Shown here: piece after piece, positions 45,830 to 54,515 of the stretch
How positions within the stretch are numbered: position 1 is the first letter of the stretch
Layout: each line of letters begins with the position of its first letter
Source of the DNA: Achromobacter sp. RTa
Lineage (GTDB): Bacteria > Pseudomonadota > Gammaproteobacteria > Burkholderiales > Burkholderiaceae_B
DNA: 64,000 nt
Reading direction: 5' to 3'
Assembly (NCBI RefSeq): GCF_000757485.1
Contig: NZ_JPYO01000037.1
Coordinates: forward strand, 1-64,000
Program-made: the position numbers and the translations under genes
The notes under the pieces: generated by a model
What the model was told of the DNA's origin: nothing
The model's input: only the letters and a program-made list of their open reading frames with translations
The model's database searches: none

Positions 45830-46825
45830 CTACACGCGAAAAGCCGTGTCCTCGGAAATCGGAAGCCACCCTGCCGTCTCCAGCCGTTCGAGCGCATGGG
45901 GCAAGGGCGCGCAGAACTCGACTAAGAAACCGTCGGCATCCGTCACGAACAGGCTGCGCTTGAGCGGACCGTCTTGCCTGGATTCGGCCGCAAGCCCCAT
46001 ATCCCGCAAGCGCAGCGCGCTGCCGGTCCAGTCCGTCCCGCCGTCGACTTCAAACGCGAAATGATGCAAACCCTTTTCCTGGCTGCGCACCAACGCCAGC
46101 TGATACGCCGACTGCGTCGCCCGAGGCCGCAGCAGCGCGACGTCCGCCCCGGCGTGAACCACGCGCAAGCCCGCAATCCCGGTATAGAAGCGCAGCATTG
46201 GCGCCAGGTCCGGTGTCAGCAGCACGGCATGGGACAAGCGCCGGGGCTGCATTACGGCACCCTCGAACACCCGAGTGGGCGGATTCTCATGCCATCGCGG
46301 CTCGGGCGATGGCGCCGGTGTGCCGGGCTCCCACGTCGAAGTGATGAGATCCATGTCGCCGTGCAGCACGGCACGCCACTCGGCGATGGTGTCGGCGTAG
46401 AACTCGTTCATGTTGCCGTCCGGATCACGCAGGTAGATGCTGCGGGCGATCTGGTGATCCACCGTGCGCGAAGACTCCCCCAGGCCGGCCGCCTGCGCCT
46501 GCTCCCAAGCCGTCACCAGGGCTGCCTCGGACTCCATCTCCCAGGCCAGGTGATTCAGACCGATACGGCTGGCCACGCCGCGCGGCATCTGCAGGTGCCC
46601 ATCGCGGCCGTAGCGGGCCTCCTGCGTCTGCTCGATCATGCCTATATCGTGCGGGGTATGGCCCACGCCCATGAATCCCGCTCGGATACCGGTTTCGGTG
46701 AACTCCAGATTCAGGCCGCAGGCCTGCTGATAAAAGCCAATGGATCGCTCAAGATCGGCCACGATGAAGTTCACGTGCCCCAGCCGCCGAGGGGAAAAAA
46801 TACTTTGCTGATGATGTGCCTGCAT
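45830..46825 (-). CDS. Two-domain VOC (extradiol dioxygenase-like) protein
   Basis: 331 residues of the vicinal oxygen chelate superfamily with two VOC modules. Each keeps a potential His/His/Glu metal triad: His17, His92, Glu141 in the first and His199, His254 or 255, Glu303 in the second. In classical two-domain ring-cleavage extradiol dioxygenases only the C-terminal module binds iron. I infer ring-cleavage activity on a catechol or hydroxypyridine-type substrate, based on neighbours. Start ATG 46825 with GGAG nine bases upstream. Confidence 0.86.
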   Translation of the reverse strand: MQAHHQQSIFSPRRLGHVNFIVADLERSIGFYQQACGLNLEFTETGIRAGFMGVGHTPHDIGMIEQTQEARYGRDGHLQMPRGVASRIGLNHLAWEMESEAALVTAWEQAQAAGLGESSRTVDHQIARSIYLRDPDGNMNEFYADTIAEWRAVLHGDMDLITSTWEPGTPAPSPEPRWHENPPTRVFEGAVMQPRRLSHAVLLTPDLAPMLRFYTGIAGLRVVHAGADVALLRPRATQSAYQLALVRSQEKGLHHFAFEVDGGTDWTGSALRLRDMGLAAESRQDGPLKRSLFVTDADGFLVEFCAPLPHALERLETAGWLPISEDTAFRV

Positions 46826-46841
46826 GCCGTTGCTCTCCTGC

Positions 46842-47690
46842 TCAGAAATAATGGGTGAACTGCTGGGCCCATGCGCTACCGGGTTGGCCGCAGGCCACAT
46901 GCACCGAAAAGTGGTCATGTCCGGCCCACTCCCGCCCGCTCACGGACAGGCCGCGCGCTTGCAGGCGCGCCACAAAGGCCCGGTTCTGCTCTACGATGCG
47001 CGGAAAATCGTGTTCCCCCCAATCGAGGCAGAACGGCACGGCGGCCCGCTCGGCCAGACGCAGTGGACTCCATTGAGCGGCCCCCGCGCCAAGCGCTTGC
47101 GCCAGCTTGTGATCGGCCTGCGTGGCCGGCGCATGGAGAAAGTCCAGCGCCAGCGGCGCGCTGATCAAGGCCGCTCCTCGCACGACGTCGGCCGGCAATC
47201 CATGGCGCTCGGCCAGATCGGGTCGCAGTGCGAGCACGGCCGCCAGATGCGCTCCCGCCGAGTGACCGCCGACCCAGATCCGCGCCGGGTCTCCGCCGAA
47301 GCGGGCGATGTTGCTGTAGGTCCAGGCCAGTGCCGCGTAGCAGTCGTCCACTATCTCGGCCATGCCCACGGCCGGCGCCAGACGGTAGTCGGGTGTGACC
47401 AAAATCAATGGAATATGCGCCAGCGCCGGCGCCTGGAACCCCATCCATTCCTTGTAGCCATTCATCCAGGCGCCGCCGTGAAACGACAGCAGCACCGCCA
47501 TTGGCGCCTGTCCGAATGACGCGGGCGCATAGATATCCAGGGTCTGCCAGGGATCCGCGCCGTAAGCCAGATCGCCGACGAACCCCGCGGCTTGCGAGGC
47601 GGCGCGCGAAGCATTCAGCACTTGCCTCGCATAGTCCTGTGCCCCGGAATGCAACATGGGCGGCAACTGCCGCAAACGATCGAATGCCAT
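46842..47690 (-). CDS. Alpha/beta hydrolase, kynurenine-formamidase-like
   Basis: 282 residues. HGGAW (71-75) is the oxyanion motif typical of arylformamidases and HSL-like esterases; the triad is Ser144 (GHSAG), Asp228 and His260 (in GHDHFS). It could hydrolyse an N-formyl amide, an ester or a ring-fission product. GGAG lies seven bases before the ATG, which overlaps the monooxygenase stop (ATGA). Product call is from motif only. Confidence 0.86.
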   Translation of the reverse strand: MAFDRLRQLPPMLHSGAQDYARQVLNASRAASQAAGFVGDLAYGADPWQTLDIYAPASFGQAPMAVLLSFHGGAWMNGYKEWMGFQAPALAHIPLILVTPDYRLAPAVGMAEIVDDCYAALAWTYSNIARFGGDPARIWVGGHSAGAHLAAVLALRPDLAERHGLPADVVRGAALISAPLALDFLHAPATQADHKLAQALGAGAAQWSPLRLAERAAVPFCLDWGEHDFPRIVEQNRAFVARLQARGLSVSGREWAGHDHFSVHVACGQPGSAWAQQFTHYF

Positions 47691-48811
47691 CAGCGCGCTC
47701 CGGTGGGGTGATGATTGGCGGCGCGCATCCGCTGGCGTACCATCCAGGCCGAACGGCCGGCAATGCTGAACGTCAGGCTGCGCAGGCACTCCGGCAGGCG
47801 TCCCACGCGGCTGTAAAGCCGCGACACCCGTTGGGTATGTTCGATCAACGGCCGCTCGCGCGCCTCCCAGGCCTGCAACGCCTGGGGAATGTCGATTTCT
47901 TGCTCGAGCGCCACGGCCAACCCCAGCGCGCTCATCATGGCGCAACCGCCGCCTTGCCCCAGATTGGGTGCCTGTGCGTGGGCGGCGTCGCCCACCACCG
48001 CCACACGGCCGTGCGACCAGCGGTACAGACGGATCATCTCGAACTCGTCCCAACGCCCTTCCTGGCCGATGCGTTCGATCAGCCTGCGGAGATGCGGAAA
48101 CGTTCGCGCCCACGCGCCAGCATCAAGCGGCAATCTCTTGCCTTCGTGATCGTCATTCAACGTGGTCAATGCCAGATACAGCCAATCATGGCCGCAGGGC
48201 ACATACAGCAGGCGCCGCTTACCCGACCAATGCTCGACGATTTCCTGCTGGCTGTCGGTATCGTCATGTCGGCGTGGCAACAACACGCGGATCGCGCCGT
48301 CCCCCAGCTTCACGCGCGAGCGCAGCAGTTCAAGCCTGTCGCGAATCTGCGAATGCACGCCGTCGGCGGCAATAACCAGATCCGCGATGGCGCTCTGTCC
48401 GTCAGCCAATCGGATCCGGCCTTCGGGCGTGGCGTCCACCACTTCCGAACTCATGCATATTTCCGCCCCCGCGCGACGGGCCGCCGCCGCCACCGACTCC
48501 AGCAGCTGCTGGCGCACAACGGTAACGACGCGCTGCGACGGACCGCCGGGATGCCGCGCCAGAAGACGTCCCGCGCTATCACGCGTCTCGCGCGCCGGGG
48601 CGATATGCGCGCCGCACACCGCATCTTCGTAGGCGTCGATAGCCCGCAACACCCTGAGTCCATTCTCGAAAACGAAGATCCCTGCGCCTGCCGTGCGCAA
48701 TGTGGGCGCACGCTCATGCACCCGCACCGACCATCCGCGCTGCGCGAACGCAGCAGCGGCGGTCAAACCGGCGAATCCCGCCCCTGAAATTTCCACACGT
48801 TTTGCTGCCAT
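47690..48811 (-). CDS. FAD-dependent aromatic monooxygenase-like protein
   Basis: 373 residues of the PHBH-type flavoprotein monooxygenase family. GAGFAG (10-15) binds FAD, AADGVHS (148-154) and GDAAHA (274-279) are the other two fingerprints. Such enzymes hydroxylate phenols or pyridines using NAD(P)H and oxygen. GGAG lies seven bases before ATG 48811. Operon with the alpha/beta hydrolase by ATGA overlap. Confidence 0.9.
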   Translation of the reverse strand: MAAKRVEISGAGFAGLTAAAAFAQRGWSVRVHERAPTLRTAGAGIFVFENGLRVLRAIDAYEDAVCGAHIAPARETRDSAGRLLARHPGGPSQRVVTVVRQQLLESVAAAARRAGAEICMSSEVVDATPEGRIRLADGQSAIADLVIAADGVHSQIRDRLELLRSRVKLGDGAIRVLLPRRHDDTDSQQEIVEHWSGKRRLLYVPCGHDWLYLALTTLNDDHEGKRLPLDAGAWARTFPHLRRLIERIGQEGRWDEFEMIRLYRWSHGRVAVVGDAAHAQAPNLGQGGGCAMMSALGLAVALEQEIDIPQALQAWEARERPLIEHTQRVSRLYSRVGRLPECLRSLTFSIAGRSAWMVRQRMRAANHHPTGAR

Positions 48812-48867
48812 ACCCTGTCTCCTGGAACTTCCGTGCGAGTGCTGGCGGGCGCCGCCCGTCGCGCCCG

Positions 48868-49974
48868 CTAGAAAAGATGCCTTACCCCGAGCGCCACCCC
48901 TAGCTGATTGCCGCCCGGCGCGGTCGCCGATCCCGGCGCGCCCGAGCTGACCGAGGTCGTCACCTGTCCACCGTTGTCGATGTAGCCCGATGTGAGATAC
49001 AGCGCGGTGCGTTTGGACAGCGAGGTCCGCGCCATCACCGACAGCAGCAAGGTGCGATCGGGGCTGTGCCGATAGTCCAGCCATGTGGCCTGCACGCCCA
49101 AGTTGAACGCGGGCGTCAGGTCATACGCGATCCCCAACCACCACAAGTGGCTTCTGGGATTGCGGCTGGCATCGTTATCGCGGCGCAAATAGCCCGCGCC
49201 GACCTTGCCTGCGCCGCTCAGGACATACCCCGCCACCATGAAGCGGCGGTCGCGCAGCGCGCTGGAGGTCAGCCCCGCGAATGCGCCCGGCCCGCCGCGC
49301 AGTACGTCGTATGCCGTGCTCACGTTCCAGCCTGCGCCCCGATACATCAGCATGGCGGTCCATTGCCTGCAGGCGCGGCGGTCGGCGCTGAAACCGCCCG
49401 CGCAGTTCTGCCCGGAGAAGCTCGGGCCATCGTTGACGCTGTCGCGCCCGAAGCTGTAGGTGCCGCCCACCGTCACCGCGCCAAACGTGCCGCGATAGGC
49501 GACGGTGTTGTCGGCGCGCGGGTTGGCCAGCACCATGTCCAGATTGCTGGTGCCATACAGCGTCGGGCCTAGCACGTCCGCATCCATCGTGGCCCAGGCG
49601 CTCATGGTGAACTGACGCCCCAGCGACACCTGGCCCCAGGGCCCCGTCAAACCCACCCAGGACTGGCGTCCGTACAGCCGTCCTCCCTGCGTCAGCCGGC
49701 CATTGTCGACGGCGTATCCGCCTTCCAGCTGGAACATCGCCTTAAGCCCGCCGCCCAGGTCTTCAACTCCCTTGAGCCCCCAGCGTGACGGCGTAGAGCC
49801 CGTTATTCCGGGCATACGAGTCACACTGCGGTGGTCTACGCCAATCCTGTTGACGTGCTCGACTGCCGTGTCGAGCACGCCGTACAACGTCATGGACGGC
49901 TGCGCGTCCGCCGCCGAGGCGCCGAGCGCCAGCCACATGCCGGCGCCATAGCGCCGGAACATTCCCCCGATCAT
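48868..49974 (-). CDS. Gram-negative porin
   Basis: 368 residues, 16-stranded OmpC-type barrel. Signal peptide ends near residue 25 (ASAADAQ), mature start PSMTLYGVLDTAVEHV, GLKGVEDLGGGLKAMFQLE and a C-terminal Phe (VRHLF). ATG 49974 has GGAG eight bases upstream. First gene of the leftward cluster; a MarR regulator is divergent. Confidence 0.92.
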   Translation of the reverse strand: MIGGMFRRYGAGMWLALGASAADAQPSMTLYGVLDTAVEHVNRIGVDHRSVTRMPGITGSTPSRWGLKGVEDLGGGLKAMFQLEGGYAVDNGRLTQGGRLYGRQSWVGLTGPWGQVSLGRQFTMSAWATMDADVLGPTLYGTSNLDMVLANPRADNTVAYRGTFGAVTVGGTYSFGRDSVNDGPSFSGQNCAGGFSADRRACRQWTAMLMYRGAGWNVSTAYDVLRGGPGAFAGLTSSALRDRRFMVAGYVLSGAGKVGAGYLRRDNDASRNPRSHLWWLGIAYDLTPAFNLGVQATWLDYRHSPDRTLLLSVMARTSLSKRTALYLTSGYIDNGGQVTTSVSSGAPGSATAPGGNQLGVALGVRHLF

Positions 49975-50026
49975 CGTTATGTCTCCGCTGCACCCTTGGT
50001 TCAGTTGGACTGCTTGTGGCGCCAAG

Positions 50027-50043
50027 TTAACGTACGGAGTTAA
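50027..50043. promoter_or_regulatory. Possible regulator site in porin-MarR gap
   Basis: TTAAC-N7-GTTAA, an imperfectly informative inverted repeat in the AT-rich gap between the divergent porin and MarR genes. It may be a MarR operator, but this is weak. Confidence 0.25.
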
Positions 50044-50190
50044 TATATGCAATTACATTCTTTTTATTTTTCGTATATCGTTTTCCCTATATTCATAGCG
50101 TATTATCTTTATTTATAGATTCATGCAAGGGAATTTATTGGCGCAAGAATGGGCTCTGACCGGGCTGGAGGTGGATGCTAGAATGGCCGC

Positions 50191-50673
50191 ATGGCGAAAA
50201 AGACCAGTGCTCCAGTCCCTGATGCGCGCGCGGCTCCAACAGGCTATCTGCCGTACAACCTGAGCCGTCTGATGAACGCAATGAATGCGCAGCTCCTGCG
50301 TGCGCTGCGTCCTGTCGAGCTGACGCTGCAGCAGTTCCGCGTCATGCAGCATCTGCGTTGGGCGGAGGTCGCCACCATCAGCGAAATCTGCAAAGGCACC
50401 CTGATCGAACAATCGGTCGTGAGCCGCATCGTGGATCAGGTCGAACAGCGCGGTTTCGCGGTGCGCGCCAAGCGCGCCACCAATGCCAGGGTGGTCGAGG
50501 TCAGGCTGACGGCCGTGGGCGAAGCCGTTTACGACCGAGTCGATATCGCCGCGCGGGCAATCACTGCCGCCAGCCAGTCCATCCTGTCACAGGCCGAGCT
50601 GGACGAATTGAACCGGCAACTGGTGCGGCTGGCGGGTCACGTCCTGAGCCTGGACCCTCCGCTCGGCCGCTAA
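50191..50673 (+). CDS. MarR-family transcriptional regulator
   Basis: 160 residues with the winged-HTH core: SRLMNAMNAQLLRALRPVELTLQQFRVMQHL (several helices), LIEQSVVSRIVDQVEQRGF as recognition region and VRLTAVGEAVYDRV as the wing. It is divergent from the porin/monooxygenase operon and probably represses it, responding to an aromatic ligand. The gap to the porin contains an AT-rich promoter zone. Confidence 0.9.
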   Translation: MAKKTSAPVPDARAAPTGYLPYNLSRLMNAMNAQLLRALRPVELTLQQFRVMQHLRWAEVATISEICKGTLIEQSVVSRIVDQVEQRGFAVRAKRATNARVVEVRLTAVGEAVYDRVDIAARAITAASQSILSQAELDELNRQLVRLAGHVLSLDPPLGR

Positions 50674-50686
50674 GCGCGGCGTGGCG

Positions 50687-51367
50687 CTAGCCGGCCTTGG
50701 CGGCCGCGACCGCCATGCAGCCCACCAGCACCGCGATCTCGTCCACGACGGCCTGCGGCAATGCCTGCACGGTCAGGCGCCGCAATAGCGCCTGCCTGGC
50801 CACCGCGAATGCGATTGCCTGACCGAGAATGGCGTGCGCGCGCAGAATATTGCTGGCGTCGTCCGCTGAGTCGCCCCGTATGCCGGCAACCCGCTGCGTC
50901 ACCGCCACGTGCAAGGGCTGGAACAGTTGTCCATAAGTCTCGTCAAAGACCGGCGAAGGTTGAAGCTGTTCGCGCGCCAACAGCAGGCTGCCGCTTACGG
51001 ATTCGCCGGCGCCGTCCAGCAGCGCGCGCGTGAATGCCCGCATCAGCGCCTCCAGCGCGCGCGCCGAGGCGGCGGCGCCGGACGGCTGCTCGGCCAATAT
51101 GCGTTCCAGGCCTGCTCGCTCGACGATGCCGTTCGCCACGCGCCGGATGACTGCGGCATATACACCGTCCTTACCGCCGAAATGATAGGGAATGGCCGAC
51201 TGATTCACGCCCGCCCTGTCGGCCAGTTCACGCGTGCGCACGCCGTCCAGCCCGTATCGGCTGAACAGCGACAGCCCCGCCTCGATCAGTTTGTCGCGCG
51301 TTTCGCGGGCGCGTTCCGCATGACCGTCTGTGGATGGCTTCATCGTATCCGTGAGGCGAGGCGTCAT
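50687..51367 (-). CDS. TetR/AcrR-family transcriptional regulator
   Basis: 226 residues. N-terminal HTH (about 20-65, with GLDGVRTRELADRAGVNQSAIPYHFGGKDGVY) and a helical C-terminal domain of the CerR/DUF1956 kind. AAGGTGG precedes ATG 51367, just two bases after the M24-like stop, so the pair is an operon. The palindrome at 52656-52681 before the operon is its likely operator. Confidence 0.9.
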   Translation of the reverse strand: MTPRLTDTMKPSTDGHAERARETRDKLIEAGLSLFSRYGLDGVRTRELADRAGVNQSAIPYHFGGKDGVYAAVIRRVANGIVERAGLERILAEQPSGAAASARALEALMRAFTRALLDGAGESVSGSLLLAREQLQPSPVFDETYGQLFQPLHVAVTQRVAGIRGDSADDASNILRAHAILGQAIAFAVARQALLRRLTVQALPQAVVDEIAVLVGCMAVAAAKAG

Positions 51368-51369
51368 GG

Positions 51370-52626
51370 CTACCACCTTGCCTGCATCAATCTCGTCGAG
51401 TTCTGGTTGAGTTCAACGCCAGCCGTGTCGCCCACGATGACGGTACCGCCAACGTTGGCCACATGCCGCCCAAAAGCGCAGTTGGGCTCAAAAGCGAAAC
51501 ACATGCCCGGCTTCAGCTCCAGTTCCCGCGCTACCGTGGGCAGACGTTGCAACTGCACATAGCGGCCGGCTTCAGGTAGGCATTCTATGCCGGGCGCCGT
51601 ACCAAAGCCCACCGGCCCATAGGGATTGATGCTGTGTATCAGCGGATGCACGTGCCAACCGCCCGCCTCCAGCAGCGGCTGCTCCATCGCGTCCACCACG
51701 GCGCCGAACGTGTTGCCGGCATGAAGCGCCCACAGCCCACGCTCGTAGCACTCGCGGGCGACTGCCGCCGCGCGGAGAATATCCGGATGCACGTCGCCGA
51801 CCGCCACCGCGGCCTGATGCTGCGTTTCCATCATGCCGTAGAGGGCGAATATCTCGGACAGCACGATGTCCCCCTCACGCAATACGCGAGGACGCTGCGA
51901 ACGGTACTGCCAGGCCGGCGGGCCCCAGCCCACATATTCCGGCCCCGACCCCAGCAGAATCTCGGCGGTGTAGCCCCCCATGGAGAAGCAGGTGGATGTC
52001 ACGGCAGCGACCAGTTCTGCCTCGGATACCCCCGGGCGGGCGGTCGCGCGCAGGGTCTCGCTCATGGCCTCGCCAATGTGCGCGGCATAGCGGATAAGCC
52101 CCAGTTCCTCTTCGCTCTTGACGGACGCCAATGCGAAGAATGCCCGATACACTGGCACGAACTCGGCCCGCGCAAGCGCGCCCGCCAACCCCTCCATCGT
52201 GCGGCAGGGCAAGGCGCCATCGAAATAGAAGGGCGGGTATGGCTCCAGACCGATGATGCCGACGCGCGCGCCGGCAAGGCCGCGGCTGGCCAGATAGGCG
52301 CCTGCGTCGCGGCCGGTCTTGCCCACGCGCAACTGCTCGGGCGCCAGCCATTGCAGGTCGCCGCGCATTGCGGCCTGGATATGGTCAGCCACCATCATGG
52401 AGGCGAACGTGAATACCAGCGGCGCGTCCTCGCCAACAAAGAGCACCAGCGATCCTGGTCGGTCGTTAGTGAAGTAGCAATCCGGCGCGAAGGCCGCCGG
52501 AGCGGCCGCCTCCCGGTCGCCATAGACGATCAACGCGTCGAGACGTTCTTCGCGCATGAGCCGGCGCGCCAGCTGCCAGCGCCTGTCGCGCTCGGCCAAG
52601 GATAGAGGAGGGGGAATTTGAATCAT
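51370..52626 (-). CDS. M24-family creatinase/Xaa-Pro peptidase-like protein
   Basis: 418 residues with the N-terminal creatinase domain and C-terminal pita-bread domain. By eye, of the five metal ligands of M24 peptidases, the first Asp is Glu (LREGDIVLSEIF), the second is Gln, the third (His) may be present in HPLIHS, the fourth Glu is present (FEPN) and the last Glu is Gly. It is probably metal-free, like creatinase, and might cleave a small C-N bond and not peptides. GGAG lies six bases before the ATG. Operon with TetR. Confidence 0.84.
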   Translation of the reverse strand: MIQIPPPLSLAERDRRWQLARRLMREERLDALIVYGDREAAAPAAFAPDCYFTNDRPGSLVLFVGEDAPLVFTFASMMVADHIQAAMRGDLQWLAPEQLRVGKTGRDAGAYLASRGLAGARVGIIGLEPYPPFYFDGALPCRTMEGLAGALARAEFVPVYRAFFALASVKSEEELGLIRYAAHIGEAMSETLRATARPGVSEAELVAAVTSTCFSMGGYTAEILLGSGPEYVGWGPPAWQYRSQRPRVLREGDIVLSEIFALYGMMETQHQAAVAVGDVHPDILRAAAVARECYERGLWALHAGNTFGAVVDAMEQPLLEAGGWHVHPLIHSINPYGPVGFGTAPGIECLPEAGRYVQLQRLPTVARELELKPGMCFAFEPNCAFGRHVANVGGTVIVGDTAGVELNQNSTRLMQARW

Positions 52627-52655
52627 GCTGCGCTCCTGACAAGGTTGAGTCGACA

Positions 52656-52681
52656 ATTTAATTCATTTGAATGAATTAAAT
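52656..52681. promoter_or_regulatory. Perfect palindrome, likely TetR operator
   Basis: 11-bp arms ATTTAATTCAT and ATGAATTAAAT around TTGA, 30 bp upstream of the M24-like ATG. Size and position fit autoregulation by the TetR protein. Confidence 0.65.
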
Positions 52682-52814
52682 CAAGCGGGTACACGAGAGC
52701 GTCCAGCGGGCGCGGCGACTGGAAAAATCCCGCGCGACGCAGCCGTGCCTGTTCCGTCCCCGACCGTTTTGCAAACTTCCCGAAATTTGTGCATAATTCG
52801 GCCCCTCTACCTGT

Positions 52815-52890
52815 TCCCCGATAGCTCAGTCGGTAGAGCGACGGACTGTTAATCCGCAGGTCGCTGGTTCGAGCCCAGCTCGGGGAGCCA
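52815..52890 (+). tRNA. tRNA-Asn (anticodon GTT)
   Basis: 76 nt with CCA encoded. Acceptor TCCCCGA/TCGGGGA, D stem GCTC/GAGC, anticodon loop CTGTTAA with GTT, T-loop GGTTCGAGCCC. It reads AAC and AAU. A strong terminator follows. Confidence 0.97.
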
Positions 52891-52906
52891 AAGAATGCAG
52901 TACTGA

Positions 52907-52936
52907 AGGGCCCGCAACATGTTGCGGGCCTTTTGC
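52907..52936 (+). terminator. tRNA-Asn terminator
   Basis: The perfect palindrome GGCCCGCAAC/GTTGCGGGCC is followed by TTTTGC. Confidence 0.85.
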
Positions 52937-53008
52937 ATTTCCGGGCTGCTTCCCGCCCGCCGCGCAGTACGATGATGCGCATTTCCTCCATCACGATTGC
53001 CCTGCACC

Positions 53009-53923
53009 ATGCGTTCCGCGCGATCCCTGCCCGCCCTGGTCTCCCTGCGTGCCTTTGAAGCGGCCGCGCGGCGGCTGAGCTTTTCGCAGGCGGCCCAGGA
53101 ACTGTTCGTCACGCAAAGCGCCATCAGCCATCACATCCAGCGCCTGGAGGCGGAGCTGGGCGTGGCATTGTTCGAACGCCGCACCCGCGCCGTGGCCCTG
53201 ACCGCCGCAGGCCAGGCCTACTACGACCGGGTGCATGCCGCATTCGAATTGCTGCGCCTGGGCACCGACGAAATCCGCGCGCCCGCGGCGGCGCGCAGCA
53301 AGCTGCGGGTCGGGCTGCTGGCCTCGTTCGCCACGCGCTGGCTCGCGCCGCGGCTGGCGGGATTCGCCGCCGCTCATCCGGACATCGACCTGCAGCTGCT
53401 GCCCGACATCGCGCTGGCAGACGTCGCGGGCGGAGAGGTCGACGTGGCGATACGCTATGGGCGCGGCGCCTGGCCCGGCGTACGGGCGCGGCTGCTGATG
53501 GCGGAGCGCCTGTCCATCGTCTGCGCCCCCGGGCTCATCGCGGGAAAGAAGCGCCCGCGCGCGCCGGAGGACCTGCTGCGCTATCCCCTGCTGGCCTCCC
53601 ACGCCAAACATCCATTCGAATGGGACGCCTGGGCGCAACGCTACGGCCTGGATCTCAGCCGCGTGCGGCCGGTGCGCCTGCACGACTACAACATCGTGGT
53701 GGAAGCCGCCTTGGCGGGCCAGGGGTTGGCGATGGGCCGGCACCGCCTGATCGGAGCCCAGCTGGCCAGCGGCGCGCTGGTCGAGGCGCTGCCCGGCGCC
53801 ACGCTGGAGGCGCCGCGCATCGGCTGGTGGTTCGTGACGCCGCGCGGCGCACTCGGCGACGCGGCGCGGCGCTTCCATTCCTGGCTGGAGCAAGCGGCGG
53901 CGGCGCCCGGCGACACGCATTAG
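53009..53923 (+). CDS. LysR-family regulator, GcvA-like
   Basis: 304 residues. N-terminal HTH (LSFSQAAQELFVTQSAISHHIQRLE) typical of the GcvA/DsdC branch, with LPALVSLRAFEAAARR at the start. C-terminal ligand domain has VDVAIRYGRGAWPGVRARLL. ATG 53009 chosen; TTG 52997 is in frame. Precedes RidA and a class V PLP enzyme in the same direction. Confidence 0.9.
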   Translation: MRSARSLPALVSLRAFEAAARRLSFSQAAQELFVTQSAISHHIQRLEAELGVALFERRTRAVALTAAGQAYYDRVHAAFELLRLGTDEIRAPAAARSKLRVGLLASFATRWLAPRLAGFAAAHPDIDLQLLPDIALADVAGGEVDVAIRYGRGAWPGVRARLLMAERLSIVCAPGLIAGKKRPRAPEDLLRYPLLASHAKHPFEWDAWAQRYGLDLSRVRPVRLHDYNIVVEAALAGQGLAMGRHRLIGAQLASGALVEALPGATLEAPRIGWWFVTPRGALGDAARRFHSWLEQAAAAPGDTH

Positions 53924-54020
53924 TTTTGCTCATACGTACGTCACAAGAATTGATTGGTCACGGCGCGCCACGGCCGATAGCATGGGGGTTTCCACTAGAT
54001 CCCTGCACAGGAGCCCCCTC

Positions 54021-54494
54021 ATGACCCGTTCGATCTCCGGCCGCGTGGCCGAACTTGGCCTCGCCCTGGAAGCCGCCGCCGCCCCCGCCGCCAACTACGT
54101 ATCCTGCGTGCAGGAAGGCAATCTGCTCTATATCTCCGGCCAGATATCCCGCAAGAACGGCAAGGCCGCCTACCTGGGCCGCCTCGGCGACCAGATCTCC
54201 GATGCGGATGGCGTCGAGGCGGCGCGCCTGTCCGCGCTGGGCGTGCTGTCGCAGATCGCCGCCGCCACCGGCGACCGGATGGACCGGGTGGCGCGCGTGG
54301 TGCGCCTGGGCGTGTTCGTAGCAAGCACGCCGGACTTCAACCGCCAGAGCGCCGTCGCCAACGGCGCCTCCGACCTGATGGTGGACGTATTCGGCGACGC
54401 GGGCCGCCATGCCCGCAGCGCCGTCGGGGTGGCTTCCCTGCCCCAGGGCGTCGCCGTGGAGGTCGAAGCCGTCGTCGCCCTCACGCAAGCCTGA
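54021..54494 (+). CDS. RidA/YjgF-family protein
   Basis: 157 residues with YISGQISRKNGKA, and VRLGVFVASTPDFNRQS. Typical of the longer RidA-like subgroup. RidA proteins hydrolyse reactive enamine/imine intermediates released by PLP enzymes; the next gene is a PLP enzyme. GGAG lies seven bases before ATG 54021. Confidence 0.9.
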   Translation: MTRSISGRVAELGLALEAAAAPAANYVSCVQEGNLLYISGQISRKNGKAAYLGRLGDQISDADGVEAARLSALGVLSQIAAATGDRMDRVARVVRLGVFVASTPDFNRQSAVANGASDLMVDVFGDAGRHARSAVGVASLPQGVAVEVEAVVALTQA

Positions 54495-54515
54495 CGCAGT
54501 CATCCCGGAACCGCC

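Noticed and set aside
47690-48811. NicC-type 6-hydroxynicotinate monooxygenase
   Set aside because: The FAD fingerprints fit the whole PHBH family; the remaining cluster lacks NicX and NicF, so a specific nicotinate assignment is unsupported.
44155-52890. Integrative element between the two tRNA genes
   Set aside because: No integrase, no transposase and no direct repeat of either tRNA 3' end was found; the tRNAs are intact. Only a weaker claim of an accessory block is kept.
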